Source: an uncultured cyanobacterium | Lineage (GTDB): Bacteria > Cyanobacteriota > Cyanobacteriia > Cyanobacteriales > Chroococcidiopsidaceae | Assembly: GCA_946221495.1 (NCBI GenBank) | Contig: CAMIFA010000075.1 | Coordinates: forward strand, 1 to 22,956 | DNA: 22,956 bases | Direction of reading: 5' to 3' | Shown here: positions 8,508 to 15,649 of the stretch, piece after piece | Layout of the letters: each line of letters starts with the position of its first letter | Numbering within the stretch: position 1 is the stretch's first letter | The notes under the pieces: model-generated | The model's input: the letters and a program-made list of their open reading frames with translations, nothing else | Database searches by the model: none | Told to the model about the DNA's origin: nothing | Translations under genes and position numbers: made by a program

Positions 8508-9032
8508 ATGGGACTTTTTGACCAAATTATTAATGCCATAGACAATCCTGAACAGCAAGCTAGTTCAGGTCAGCTATCTGATATCTTCAACACTACGCAG
8601 CAGTTGAGTAATACATACAATACAAATCCCTCAACAATGCAATCTCTGTTGTCAATTGTCGGTAATCAAGTACGGAATGCTTTGCAGCAAAAGCGCTCTA
8701 GAGAAGGTTACGAGCAAGCACAGTCCTTTGTAAATCAATATGGTGGTACATATCCTAATCCTCAAGCTGTTAACTCGCTTTTTGCTCCTAGTCAACTAGC
8801 ACAAATTGCTACTATTGCTGCTCAACAAACTGGTTTAAATAGCAATACAATTCAACAAATGTTGCCGATTTTGGTTCCTTTAGTGCTGAATTTATTACAA
8901 AGCGGTAGCCGTACTCAGTATCCCCAAACTGGAGCAAATCCTGTATTAAATGCTTTTTTGGATGCTGACCGAGATGGCGATGTTGATGTTGCTGATACGA
9001 TCCAGCTAGCAGGTCGCTATCTCAATCGATAA
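8508..9032 (+). CDS. DUF937-like protein with a C-terminal EF-hand-like loop
   Basis: The 174-residue product begins MGLFDQIINAID, the typical start of DUF937 proteins. It is rich in Gln, Asn and Ser, with a helical middle (LAQIATIAAQQTGLNSNTIQ then MLPILVPLVLNLLQSG) that matches the family's hydrophobic repeat. The last 23 residues form an acidic loop, DADRDGDVDVAD (152-163), followed by a short helix. This is the calcium-binding loop pattern of EF-hands and dockerins, although only one loop is present. In-frame TTG codons occur upstream (8481), but ATG 8508 begins exactly at the conserved family start. No signal peptide is seen. The function of DUF937 is not known; calcium binding is inferred from the loop only. 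Confidence 0.78.
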   Translation: MGLFDQIINAIDNPEQQASSGQLSDIFNTTQQLSNTYNTNPSTMQSLLSIVGNQVRNALQQKRSREGYEQAQSFVNQYGGTYPNPQAVNSLFAPSQLAQIATIAAQQTGLNSNTIQQMLPILVPLVLNLLQSGSRTQYPQTGANPVLNAFLDADRDGDVDVADTIQLAGRYLNR

Positions 9033-9383
9033 TTAAAGCTTTTAATATCAGGGGGAGGGAGTAAATTGATATAAATCTTCCCTGACCCCTGAGAGCCGCT
9101 TCGTTATAGTTAAGCACGCCAAAAACAAGCGATTCTACCTCAGTTGCAGCGATAGTTTGATGATTATCAGCTACCGCCCACAAAGACCATTGTTGCTCAC
9201 CAAGGTTGCCAGCGCGAAAAAGCACTCCTTCAGGGTCAAAAACGCTTGCAAAGGCTTATAACTTGTTAATTTTTCCTGAGTTTTGCCAATAGGCGTTGCT
9301 AGAGGTGAGACTTCATTTAAGTAGAATAACCAATGACTCTGAAACAGACACTCATCTTTAAACTCAAATTTAGCCTGTAGCTT
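9022..9383 (-). pseudogene. frameshifted remnant of an unrecognised gene
   Basis: Two minus-strand frames join into what reads like one protein. From 9383 to about 9255 one frame gives protein-like sequence including ECLFQSHWLFYLNEVSPLA and SYKPLQAF. From about 9252 the next frame continues as DPEGVLFRAGNLGEQQWSLW, then an ETVE-like TEVESLVFGVLNYNEAALRG. The switch falls at a run of five T (minus strand), where loss of one T would explain it. There is no ATG, GTG or TTG start in the upstream frame, and a TAG sits at its 5' edge over the fmt start. The last ~20 codons overlap a hairpin and may not be original coding sequence. I do not recognise the family. A chance open stretch remains possible. 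Confidence 0.4.
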
Positions 9384-9385
9384 CT

Positions 9386-10378
9386 ATGAAAGTCGTATTC
9401 TTTGGTACTCCTGGGTTCGCAGTACCCGGCTTAGAACGCTTACTAGAACATCCAGCGTTTGAAGTATTGGCAGTTGTCACTCAACCCGATAAACGTCGCG
9501 GACGTGGCAATCAGACAACGCCTTCACCGATTAAGAGTATTGCCCTAGCGCATCACCTTCCAGTATGGCAACCGCAGCGCATCAAAAAAGATCCCCAAAC
9601 ATTGAATCAAATATCGCAAATTGAAGCAGATGTCTTTGTCGTCGTTGCTTATGGGCAAATTCTCTCTCAAGAAATTCTGGATATGCCTCGGCTTGGTTGC
9701 ATTAATGTGCATGGCTCAATTTTGCCTAAATACCGAGGCGCAGCGCCAATTCAGTGGTGTCTTTACAACGGTGAAACCCAAACCGGAATTACAACGATGT
9801 TAATGGATGCGGGGATGGATACAGGCGCAATGCTGTTAAAAGCTGTTACACCAATTCAGCTACTAGACAATGCTCAAGATTTAGCTGCTAGGCTAGCTGA
9901 GTTAGGAGCAGATTTATTAGTAGAAACGTTATTGAAATTATCCCAGGGAATTCAAAGCATTCCCCAAGATGAATCGCAGGCGACTTATGCGCCATTAATT
10001 CAAAAGCAAGATTACTTGCTGGATTGGTCTAAAAGTGCGATCGCCTTACATAACCAAATTAGAGGCTTTTTCCCTAATTGTGTAGCTCTTTTTCGCGGTC
10101 AAGCCTTGAAAATTATTGCCACAGCTCCCCTTGGTGCTGTTTATCTACCTGAACTACCGCCCCAATTAAATCTAGAAGACTTATCTTTATTAACAACACA
10201 ATCAAGCTGTGTAGGTGAAATTGTCAGTATTGCCAAATCAATTGGACCAGTTGTGCAAACGAGTGAGGGACTGTTACTGTTGCGAGAAGTGCAGCTAGCA
10301 GGATCACGTCCGCAATCAGGGTGGGATTTTGCTAATGGTAGCCGTCTAGCAGTGGGAGAAGTTTTAGAAAATGGGTAA
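9386..10378 (+). CDS. fmt: methionyl-tRNA formyltransferase
   Basis: Fmt formylates the methionine on initiator tRNA with 10-formyl-tetrahydrofolate, allowing normal bacterial translation initiation. The 330-residue protein has the full family pattern: N-terminal VVFFGTPGFAVPGLERLL, the catalytic block CINVHGSILPKYRGAAPIQ with Asn107 and His109, and MDAGMDTGAML with Asp145 completing the expected Asn/His/Asp set. A C-terminal OB-fold-like tRNA-binding domain begins near residue 210 (NQIRGFFPNCVALFRGQALK). Length is normal. The start at ATG 9386 matches the conserved N-terminus. No def (peptide deformylase) gene is adjacent. Its stop codon directly abuts the stop of the convergent DUF6464 gene. 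Confidence 0.97.
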   Translation: MKVVFFGTPGFAVPGLERLLEHPAFEVLAVVTQPDKRRGRGNQTTPSPIKSIALAHHLPVWQPQRIKKDPQTLNQISQIEADVFVVVAYGQILSQEILDMPRLGCINVHGSILPKYRGAAPIQWCLYNGETQTGITTMLMDAGMDTGAMLLKAVTPIQLLDNAQDLAARLAELGADLLVETLLKLSQGIQSIPQDESQATYAPLIQKQDYLLDWSKSAIALHNQIRGFFPNCVALFRGQALKIIATAPLGAVYLPELPPQLNLEDLSLLTTQSSCVGEIVSIAKSIGPVVQTSEGLLLLREVQLAGSRPQSGWDFANGSRLAVGEVLENG

Positions 10379-10732
10379 TTAGTGTATTTCAAAAAAACGG
10401 CAGCGATCGCACGGTCCTTCTGGGTTAACTGCACAGCGCATAATTTCCGAACGAGCATTAAAGCGGCAGCTAGCATCTCCAATTACCCAACGTCCCTCTA
10501 TTAAACTCTGCTCGGTTGGTCGTTGCGCCGACTGTACATAGATAGTGATTTTGTGTAAACGATAGCGTCCTGCTCTCAATTGATAGCGGTGGCGGCGCTC
10601 TAAAACAGCATATGTTTTTCCTTTAAGCTCAAGATAGTTACCGGGTTGCGGTGTCCAATCCAGCTTGACATTGCCAAGATGCCGACGCGGGTGAGTGAGA
10701 ATAATTTCCGTTGGTAGCGAGTCTGGTTCCAT
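10379..10732 (-). CDS. DUF6464 family protein
   Basis: This is a small soluble protein of 117 residues with the conserved cyanobacterial layout I associate with DUF6464: N-terminal PTEIILTHPRRHLGNVKLDW, a central LERRHRYQLRAGRYRLHKI strand-rich block, and a C-terminal cysteine set at Cys89, Cys100, Cys108 and Cys111 (the last two as CDRC). Four cysteines in this arrangement could bind a metal, but that is inference. The family has no assigned function that I know of. The gene is tail to tail with fmt with no intervening base. Confidence 0.85.
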   Translation of the reverse strand: MEPDSLPTEIILTHPRRHLGNVKLDWTPQPGNYLELKGKTYAVLERRHRYQLRAGRYRLHKITIYVQSAQRPTEQSLIEGRWVIGDASCRFNARSEIMRCAVNPEGPCDRCRFFEIH

Positions 10733-11046
10733 AAGTTCGGGTAATAGGGTCTGCTTTATATGGATGGTATCGCACCATTACCAAAGGCTTATGAAATTTA
10801 ATTCAGTTTGAGGATTTGCAATCAATTTGCAGTACAAAATCCTTTATTCCTCCAAGCTTCCTAGAGCAATAACCAAGCGAAGCGTGATCGCCCTTGCCAC
10901 AAGCGTCTTACTTATAATTATTAACGTCGGTGATCGCGCCTTCAAAAACTCAATAGATAAAAAATAGCCGCTCTCGCGTTTAGGCAACGAAAGCGGTTAG
11001 ATTGTTAAATTAGATCAACAGGACTTGGGTATACTCAATTTGATTC
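10733..11046. other. intergenic region between DUF6464 and hsp20
   Basis: The gap is 314 bases and holds the hsp20 terminator at its right-hand side (10957-10998) and must hold the DUF6464 promoter near 10733-10850. A small inverted repeat ATGGT-ATCGC-ACCAT lies near 10764-10778. No gene was recognised. Confidence 0.5.
10957..10998 (-). terminator. intrinsic terminator of hsp20
   Basis: Read on the minus strand, AACCGCTTTCG pairs with CGAGAGCGGCT with one or two mismatches across an 11-base loop. It is followed at once by A and six T. It lies about 50 bases after the hsp20 stop, a standard Rho-independent terminator position. Confidence 0.85.
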
Positions 11047-11541
11047 TTAGACAGTAGCAGTTTCTGCTGCTGGGGTTCCTTCATTTTGGTTAGCGTCAGT
11101 AGCAGGCGCAGTTTGTGCAAGACTGACCTTAACTACTTGGTGACGTGCTTCAGTTACTTTAGGTAGTGTCAGCGTTAAGATGCCATTGTTGAACTGAGCT
11201 TGTACTTGGTCATTCTGAACTGCTACAGGCAAGGCAATTACACGCTGGAACTTGCCATAACGAAACTCACTACGGAAGCCACGCTCAGTTTTGTTTTCAT
11301 AGCGATGTTCGCCACTAATAGCAACAGCTTCTCTGGTTACGCGAATATCAAGGTCTTTACCTTCCACACCGGGAATCTCAGCCCGTAGAATTATATTGTC
11401 CTCGGTATTTTGTAACTCAATCGCTGGCTTCCAAGTTATTTGAGCGGGATTATTTACACCTACCATCTCATCAAAAATTTGATCCATCTGACGACGCAGG
11501 GTTTCCATTTCTGAGAAGGGTTGCCAACGAATTAATGCCAT
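11047..11541 (-). CDS. hspA: Hsp20 small heat-shock protein
   Basis: Small heat-shock proteins hold unfolding proteins in a soluble state without ATP. The 164-residue protein starts MALIRWQPFSEMETLRRQMD, the typical cyanobacterial HspA N-terminus. An alpha-crystallin domain follows from about residue 36 to 142, including ILRAEIPGVEGKDLDI, AISGEHRYE and the conserved GILTLTLPK strand (120-128). The C-terminal tail is rich in Ala, Thr and Glu, and I do not see a clean I-x-I anchor, so oligomer assembly may rely on a variant motif. GGAG lies nine bases before the ATG at 11541. The 5' leader can form a short hairpin around that GGAG (see findings). A good terminator follows the stop, so it is probably a single-gene transcript. 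Confidence 0.95.
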   Translation of the reverse strand: MALIRWQPFSEMETLRRQMDQIFDEMVGVNNPAQITWKPAIELQNTEDNIILRAEIPGVEGKDLDIRVTREAVAISGEHRYENKTERGFRSEFRYGKFQRVIALPVAVQNDQVQAQFNNGILTLTLPKVTEARHQVVKVSLAQTAPATDANQNEGTPAAETATV

Positions 11542-11671
11542 AGTTAACGTATCTCCGGTTAATCTTGTTTAAACATATTTGATTCACACTTCTCTATAAT
11601 GCCTATCCTGTATAGGTTTCGCGGTGAGGTAAACCGGATTTACCCGGGAGTGAATACCCACCTTTTATAGG

Positions 11672-11713
11672 GGTTAGGGATTAGGGATTAGGGATCAGGG
11701 AGCTAGGGGATCT
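11672..11713 (+). repeat. GGGATTA heptamer tandem array (STRR-like)
   Basis: Successive seven-base units read GGTTAGG, GATTAGG, GATTAGG, GATCAGG, GAGCTAG and GGGATCT, about four good copies decaying at the right end. Confidence 0.8.
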
Positions 11714-11750
11714 GGGAGAGATGGAAAAATTAATTCTGGCTGCTGAGTGC

Positions 11751-11771
11751 TGTCTCCTGTCTCCTGTCTCC
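11751..11771 (+). repeat. TGTCTCC heptamer, three perfect copies
   Basis: Three exact head-to-tail copies of TGTCTCC are present, followed by a partial TGAG. A second, unrelated heptamer array lies 37 bases upstream in the same spacer. Confidence 0.85.
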
Positions 11772-11923
11772 TGAGTTGTTATTTAGTCAAAGAAGTAAGA
11801 AAAACATATTACAGAATTTAAAGTTCTGTAGCCTTTTGCTGAAGCGGACTCAGGCTGTGCGGTAAACTATGCCTTGATTATGAGTATATGCCGACAAGAA
11901 CACTAGTTTGGAGTCTTGATTCA

Positions 11924-12172
11924 ATGTCTCATACCGTTAAAATCTACGATACCTGTATTGGATGTACCCAATGCGTCCGTGCCTGCCCGACTGATGTTTT
12001 GGAGATGGTTCCTTGGGATGGCTGCCGCGCCCAACAAATAGCCTCGTCTCCACGCATAGAAGACTGTGTAGGCTGCAAGCGGTGTGAAACTGCTTGTCCT
12101 ACAGATTTCTTAAGTATCCGGGTTTACCTAAGCAATGCTGAAACTACTCGCAGCATGGGTCTTGCCTACTAA
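11924..12172 (+). CDS. psaC: photosystem I iron-sulfur subunit PsaC (82-residue variant)
   Basis: PsaC binds the two terminal 4Fe-4S clusters, FA and FB, on the stromal/cytoplasmic face of photosystem I and passes electrons to ferredoxin or flavodoxin. Both CxxCxxCxxxC sets are intact: Cys11, 14, 17, 21 and Cys48, 51, 54, 58. The product begins MSHTVKIYDTCIGC and ends TTRSMGLAY, both essentially invariant. An ATG lies 12 codons upstream in frame (11888), but the conserved start and GGAG ten bases before ATG 11924 fix the true start. The protein is 82 residues, one more than the usual 81: the normal YLGAETTRS is YLSNAETTRS here. Other departures are GCRAQQIA for the usual GCKAAQIA and PRIEDC for PRTEDC. 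A strong terminator follows, so it is monocistronic. Confidence 0.97.
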   Translation: MSHTVKIYDTCIGCTQCVRACPTDVLEMVPWDGCRAQQIASSPRIEDCVGCKRCETACPTDFLSIRVYLSNAETTRSMGLAY

Positions 12173-12279
12173 AAATACGCAAATTTCTTTAGGAAATTAA
12201 GTGTATAGATAGCAAGCACAGTTAAATTGATCTTATTTAATTAATTGAGTTTCTCAATCTGTGCTGGTGTTAAGTAGTA

Positions 12280-12307
12280 GAGGAAGTGATTTACTTCCTC
12301 TTTTTTA
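12280..12307 (+). terminator. intrinsic terminator of psaC
   Basis: GAGGAAGT (12280-12287) pairs perfectly with ACTTCCTC (12293-12300) across the loop GATTT, followed by a run of T. It lies about 110 bases after the psaC stop and before glmS. Confidence 0.92.
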
Positions 12308-12412
12308 TATTTGGATAAAGATGCACAGAGGGAAAGATATCATCAAGCCTGGATGTGCAATAATCCAAAAAACTGTTTTTGGTTGATTTTCTGCATATGT
12401 TAAGTGCAGAGT

Positions 12413-12445
12413 AATCTACAATCTAAAACCCAAAATCTAAATCTT
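12413..12445 (+). repeat. AATCTAA heptamer repeat forming the glmS leader
   Basis: Seven-base units AATCTAC, AATCTAA, AACCCAA, AATCTAA and a partial ATCTT run directly into the glmS ATG at 12446. They occupy the position where a Shine-Dalgarno would be expected, and none is visible. Confidence 0.65.
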
Positions 12446-14317
12446 ATGTGTGGAATCGTTGGCTATATTGGCACTCAAGCGGCTACCGGAATTTTGCTAG
12501 CAGGGTTAGAAAAACTAGAGTACCGAGGCTACGATTCTGCTGGAATTGCCACAGTTTTAGAAGGTGAAATTGCTTGCGTCCGGGCAAAAGGTAAACTGCA
12601 CAACTTACGAGAAAAATTAGAGCAGATAGAAAATCCCGCCAAAATTGGGATTGGACACACTCGCTGGGCAACTCATGGCAAGCCAGAAGAGTACAATGCC
12701 CACCCGCACATGGATACAGCGATGCGAGTAGCAGTAGTGCAGAATGGCATTATTGAAAACTACCGCGAGTTACGTGAGGAACTCAAAGCACTAGGACACC
12801 AGTTTCGCTCGGATACTGATACAGAAGTTATCCCTCATTTAATAGCGCAGTTTTTAAAGCAACCTACTTCCTTTCTAGAGGCAGTACGACAAGCTGTTAA
12901 CAAACTAGAAGGAGCATTTGCGATCGCCATTGTTTGTGCCGACTATCCTGATGAATTAATCGTCGTCCGCCAACAAGCTCCCTTAGCAATTGGTTTTGGA
13001 CAAGGAGAGTTTTTCTGTGCTTCCGATACCCCCGCACTCGTTCCCCACACAAGAGCTGTGTTAACCCTAGAAAATGGTGAACTAGCAAGATTAACACCAT
13101 TAGGGGTTGAAGTTTATAACTTTGCGGGCGATCGCCTGAAAAAATATCCCCGTACCCTCACCTGGAATCCAGTGATGGTTGAAAAACAAGGCTTCCGGCA
13201 CTTCATGCTCAAGGAAATTTATGAGCAGCCTGGAGTCGTCAGGGCTTTTTTAGAAGCTTATGTAGATGATGATTGGCAGCCAGATGGATCAACACAGCCA
13301 ATTCATTTTGGTCTACCAACGCAATTGTATGCAGATTTAGCCCAAATTCAGATTGTTGCTTGCGGCACTAGCTGGCACGCTAGTTTAGTTGGAAAATACT
13401 TGCTAGAACAATTAGCAGGCATTCCCACAACAGTGCAGTATGCTTCTGAGTTTCGCTATGCACCGCCGCCACTAACTACTAATACGCTGATGATTGGCGT
13501 TACCCAATCTGGAGAAACAGCTGATACATTGGCAGCTTTAGATATAGAGAAACAGCGCCGTAAAGATCAACCCCCCCAATATCAACCGCGACTGCTAGGC
13601 ATTACTAATCGGATCGATAGTTCTCTGGCAACTATGACAGAACACCTAATCGAGACTCATGCGGGAATTGAAATTGGCGTTGCTGCGACTAAAACTTTTA
13701 TCGCGCAATTATTGGCTTTTTATGGACTTGCTCTAGATTTAGGTTATCGTCGTCAAGTCCTTTCGGGAACGCGAGTCAAAGAAATTCTCACTGGATTACG
13801 TCAACTACCATCTGAAATTGAACTGATTTTAGAAAGCCAAGAGCGTTATATCCAAGAATTAACTCACTCCTTTGCCGATACTCAAGCGTTTATCTTTATC
13901 GGACGCGGAATTAACTTCCCGATCGCTTTAGAAGGAGCGCTGAAACTCAAAGAAATTAGCTACATTCATGCCGAAGGTTATCCAGCTGGAGAACTAAAGC
14001 ATGGACCGATCGCCCTGTTAGATTCTAAAGTGCCAGTAGTAGCGATCGCGATGCCTGGTAGTGTCTACGAAAAGGTACTTTCAAACGCCCAAGAAGCCAA
14101 AGCCCGTGATTCTCAATTAATTGGCGTAACGCCAATGAATGACTCCACAGCATCTGAGATTTTTGATAATCTCATCCCCGTTCCAAGTGTTGAAGAATTA
14201 CTTTCTCCAATCATTACTGTAATTCCTTTGCAACTTTTGGCTTATCACATTGCGGCACGTCGCGGCTTAGATGTTGACCAGCCAAGAAATCTAGCAAAAT
14301 CAGTTACGGTAGAGTAA
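12446..14317 (+). CDS. glmS: glutamine-fructose-6-phosphate aminotransferase (isomerising)
   Basis: GlmS makes glucosamine-6-phosphate from fructose-6-phosphate and glutamine, the entry to peptidoglycan and lipid A amino-sugar synthesis. The start at 12446 gives MCGIVGYIG, so Cys2 becomes the N-terminal nucleophile after Met removal; an in-frame ATG 14 codons upstream would bury it. The glutaminase domain (to about 235) has GHTRWATHGKP, NGIIENYRELR and SDTDTEVI. Two SIS sugar-isomerase domains follow: ACGTSWHASLVGKY and VTQSGETADTLAAL in the first, FIFIGRG, EGALKLKEISYIHAEGY and GELKHGPIAL in the second. The C-terminus is DQPRNLAKSVTVE, as in the family. Length is 623 residues, normal. No glmS ribozyme is visible upstream. 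The next gene begins 46 bases after the stop. Confidence 0.97.
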   Translation: MCGIVGYIGTQAATGILLAGLEKLEYRGYDSAGIATVLEGEIACVRAKGKLHNLREKLEQIENPAKIGIGHTRWATHGKPEEYNAHPHMDTAMRVAVVQNGIIENYRELREELKALGHQFRSDTDTEVIPHLIAQFLKQPTSFLEAVRQAVNKLEGAFAIAIVCADYPDELIVVRQQAPLAIGFGQGEFFCASDTPALVPHTRAVLTLENGELARLTPLGVEVYNFAGDRLKKYPRTLTWNPVMVEKQGFRHFMLKEIYEQPGVVRAFLEAYVDDDWQPDGSTQPIHFGLPTQLYADLAQIQIVACGTSWHASLVGKYLLEQLAGIPTTVQYASEFRYAPPPLTTNTLMIGVTQSGETADTLAALDIEKQRRKDQPPQYQPRLLGITNRIDSSLATMTEHLIETHAGIEIGVAATKTFIAQLLAFYGLALDLGYRRQVLSGTRVKEILTGLRQLPSEIELILESQERYIQELTHSFADTQAFIFIGRGINFPIALEGALKLKEISYIHAEGYPAGELKHGPIALLDSKVPVVAIAMPGSVYEKVLSNAQEAKARDSQLIGVTPMNDSTASEIFDNLIPVPSVEELLSPIITVIPLQLLAYHIAARRGLDVDQPRNLAKSVTVE

Positions 14318-14363
14318 GGTTTAATATTTACTATTTGAGTAGAAAGGAAGAGATCGTAGAATT

Positions 14364-15617
14364 GTGGATAGAACTACGACTAACTCACCAAAAACACATC
14401 CATCAAGGATACACGAGCAATCGGCTCCGCATACCCGCCCTAGTGATTGGACTTGGAATTTTTGGCTCACCGTGCCACTCTACCCATACAGCAAAAGGCG
14501 GACACTCAGGCAAGAAGTTGTAAAAGATACAATTTGGACTTTTGACCAAATCCAGGGCATCCTCTACACTGTTGTGCCGATTCGGATGACTGTCGTTAAG
14601 CTGAAAGCAGGTGGCTTGCTAGTCTACGCACCGATCGCACCGACGACCGAATGTATCCGCTTAGTCAATGAGTTAGTGGCAGCGCACGGCGATGTTAAAT
14701 ATATTATCTTGCCTACCAGTTCTGGCTTAGAGCATAAAGTCTTCGTCGGACCCTTCGCACAACGCTTTAAAAAGGCACAGGTTTTCGTCACTCCTAATCA
14801 GTGGAGTTTCCCACTAAACCTGCCGCTTAGTTGGCTCGGTTTCCCTCCTAAAAGAACTCACGTACTCCCAGAAAACAGCGCCCAATCCCCGTTTATTAAT
14901 GAGTTTGAATACGCCATTCTCGACATTAATCTTGGACGCGGCTCGTTTGGGGAAGTTGCCCTTTTTCACAAGGCTTCGCGTACGTTGCTGGTAACTGATT
15001 CTGTACTTTCCATACCAGAAGATCCACCTGCGATCGTTCAACTTGACCCTTATCCCTTACTATTTCATGCTAGAGACAGTGCCTTAGATGTTATTGAGGA
15101 CAATCAGGCAAACCGCCGCCAAGGATGGCAACGCATCTCGCTATTTGCTATCTACTTGCGACCAAGTGCTTTAAAAATGATTAGCTTAGGGCAAGTATTT
15201 CGCGATGCCCTCAAAGCACCCCATCACTCAAAAAAAGCTTATTTCGGTTTATTTCCGTTTAACTGGCAAGATAACTGGCAGCAGTCATTTGATGCCTTAC
15301 GGGGGGGTGGGCGTTTGTTTGTAGCACCAATTCTCCAAACTCTAATTCTTAACCAGTCACCGAGGCAAGTCATCGATTGGGCTGACCAAGTGGCGACTTG
15401 GGGTTTTCAGCAAATTATTCCTTGCCATTTTGATGCACCAATTAAGGTAAATCCACGTCAATTCCGCCAAGCATTTGCTTTTCTTGAGAAGCAGCCTCTA
15501 TTCAGTAAGGACTTAAAATATCAGGCGCTGCCAGAAGAAGATTTTGAATTTATCAAGGAACTTGAGGAAGAGTTGCTCAGGCGAGGTATTGCAACTCCAC
15601 CAAAAGAGCAGGTATAA
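14364..15617 (+). CDS. DUF4336 domain protein
   Basis: The 417-residue product is a full-length cyanobacterial DUF4336 protein. Recognisable blocks are VVKDTIWTFDQIQGILYTVV, VKLKAGGLLVYAPIAPTTEC, KYIILPTSSGLEHKVFVGPF, FVTPNQWSFPLNLPLSW, LLVTDSVLSIPEDPPAI and WGFQQIIPCHFDAPIK. The conserved histidines and the order of blocks suggest a metallo-beta-lactamase-like fold, but this is inference and no activity is known to me. The reading starts at GTG 14364, with AGGAAG about 13 bases upstream; the first 25 residues look poorly conserved, so the start is uncertain. It lies 46 bases after glmS and 32 bases before the DUF2237 gene, consistent with a shared transcript. Confidence 0.87.
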   Translation: MDRTTTNSPKTHPSRIHEQSAPHTRPSDWTWNFWLTVPLYPYSKRRTLRQEVVKDTIWTFDQIQGILYTVVPIRMTVVKLKAGGLLVYAPIAPTTECIRLVNELVAAHGDVKYIILPTSSGLEHKVFVGPFAQRFKKAQVFVTPNQWSFPLNLPLSWLGFPPKRTHVLPENSAQSPFINEFEYAILDINLGRGSFGEVALFHKASRTLLVTDSVLSIPEDPPAIVQLDPYPLLFHARDSALDVIEDNQANRRQGWQRISLFAIYLRPSALKMISLGQVFRDALKAPHHSKKAYFGLFPFNWQDNWQQSFDALRGGGRLFVAPILQTLILNQSPRQVIDWADQVATWGFQQIIPCHFDAPIKVNPRQFRQAFAFLEKQPLFSKDLKYQALPEEDFEFIKELEEELLRRGIATPPKEQV

Positions 15618-15649
15618 GTGGCTATATTGCAAGAATTAGGAGTTTAGTT

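Larger units (their letters stand above)
11542..11923. other. divergent hsp20-psaC control region
   Basis: This 382-bp gap separates the divergent hsp20 and psaC genes and must contain both promoters. It holds perfect short inverted repeats GGTAAA-CCGGA-TTTACC (11628-11644) and ACAGAA-7 nt-TTCTGT (11811-11829), plus CCTAT-CCTGT-ATAGG (11602-11616). Two heptamer repeat arrays lie between them and are listed separately. I could not assign -35/-10 boxes or a CIRCE/HrcA site with confidence. Confidence 0.5.

Noticed and set aside
9048..9092. Terminator hairpin after the DUF937-like gene
   Set aside because: TCAGGGG and CCCCTGA can pair but the stem is interrupted and no T run follows, so I did not call it as a terminator.
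10141..10482. Minus-strand ORF of 113 codons over the end of fmt
   Set aside because: It lies antisense to fmt and the end of DUF6464, both firmly identified, and has no family features.
11888..11923. Longer PsaC start at ATG 11888
   Set aside because: PsaC universally begins MSHxVKIYDTC; the extra 12 codons have no counterpart and GGAG fits the ATG at 11924.
12404..12445. glmS start at 12404
   Set aside because: It would place 14 residues before the catalytic cysteine, which must be exposed at position 1 after Met removal.
12173..12445. glmS ribozyme or riboswitch upstream of glmS
   Set aside because: Only the psaC terminator and heptamer repeats are visible; no ribozyme core was recognised.
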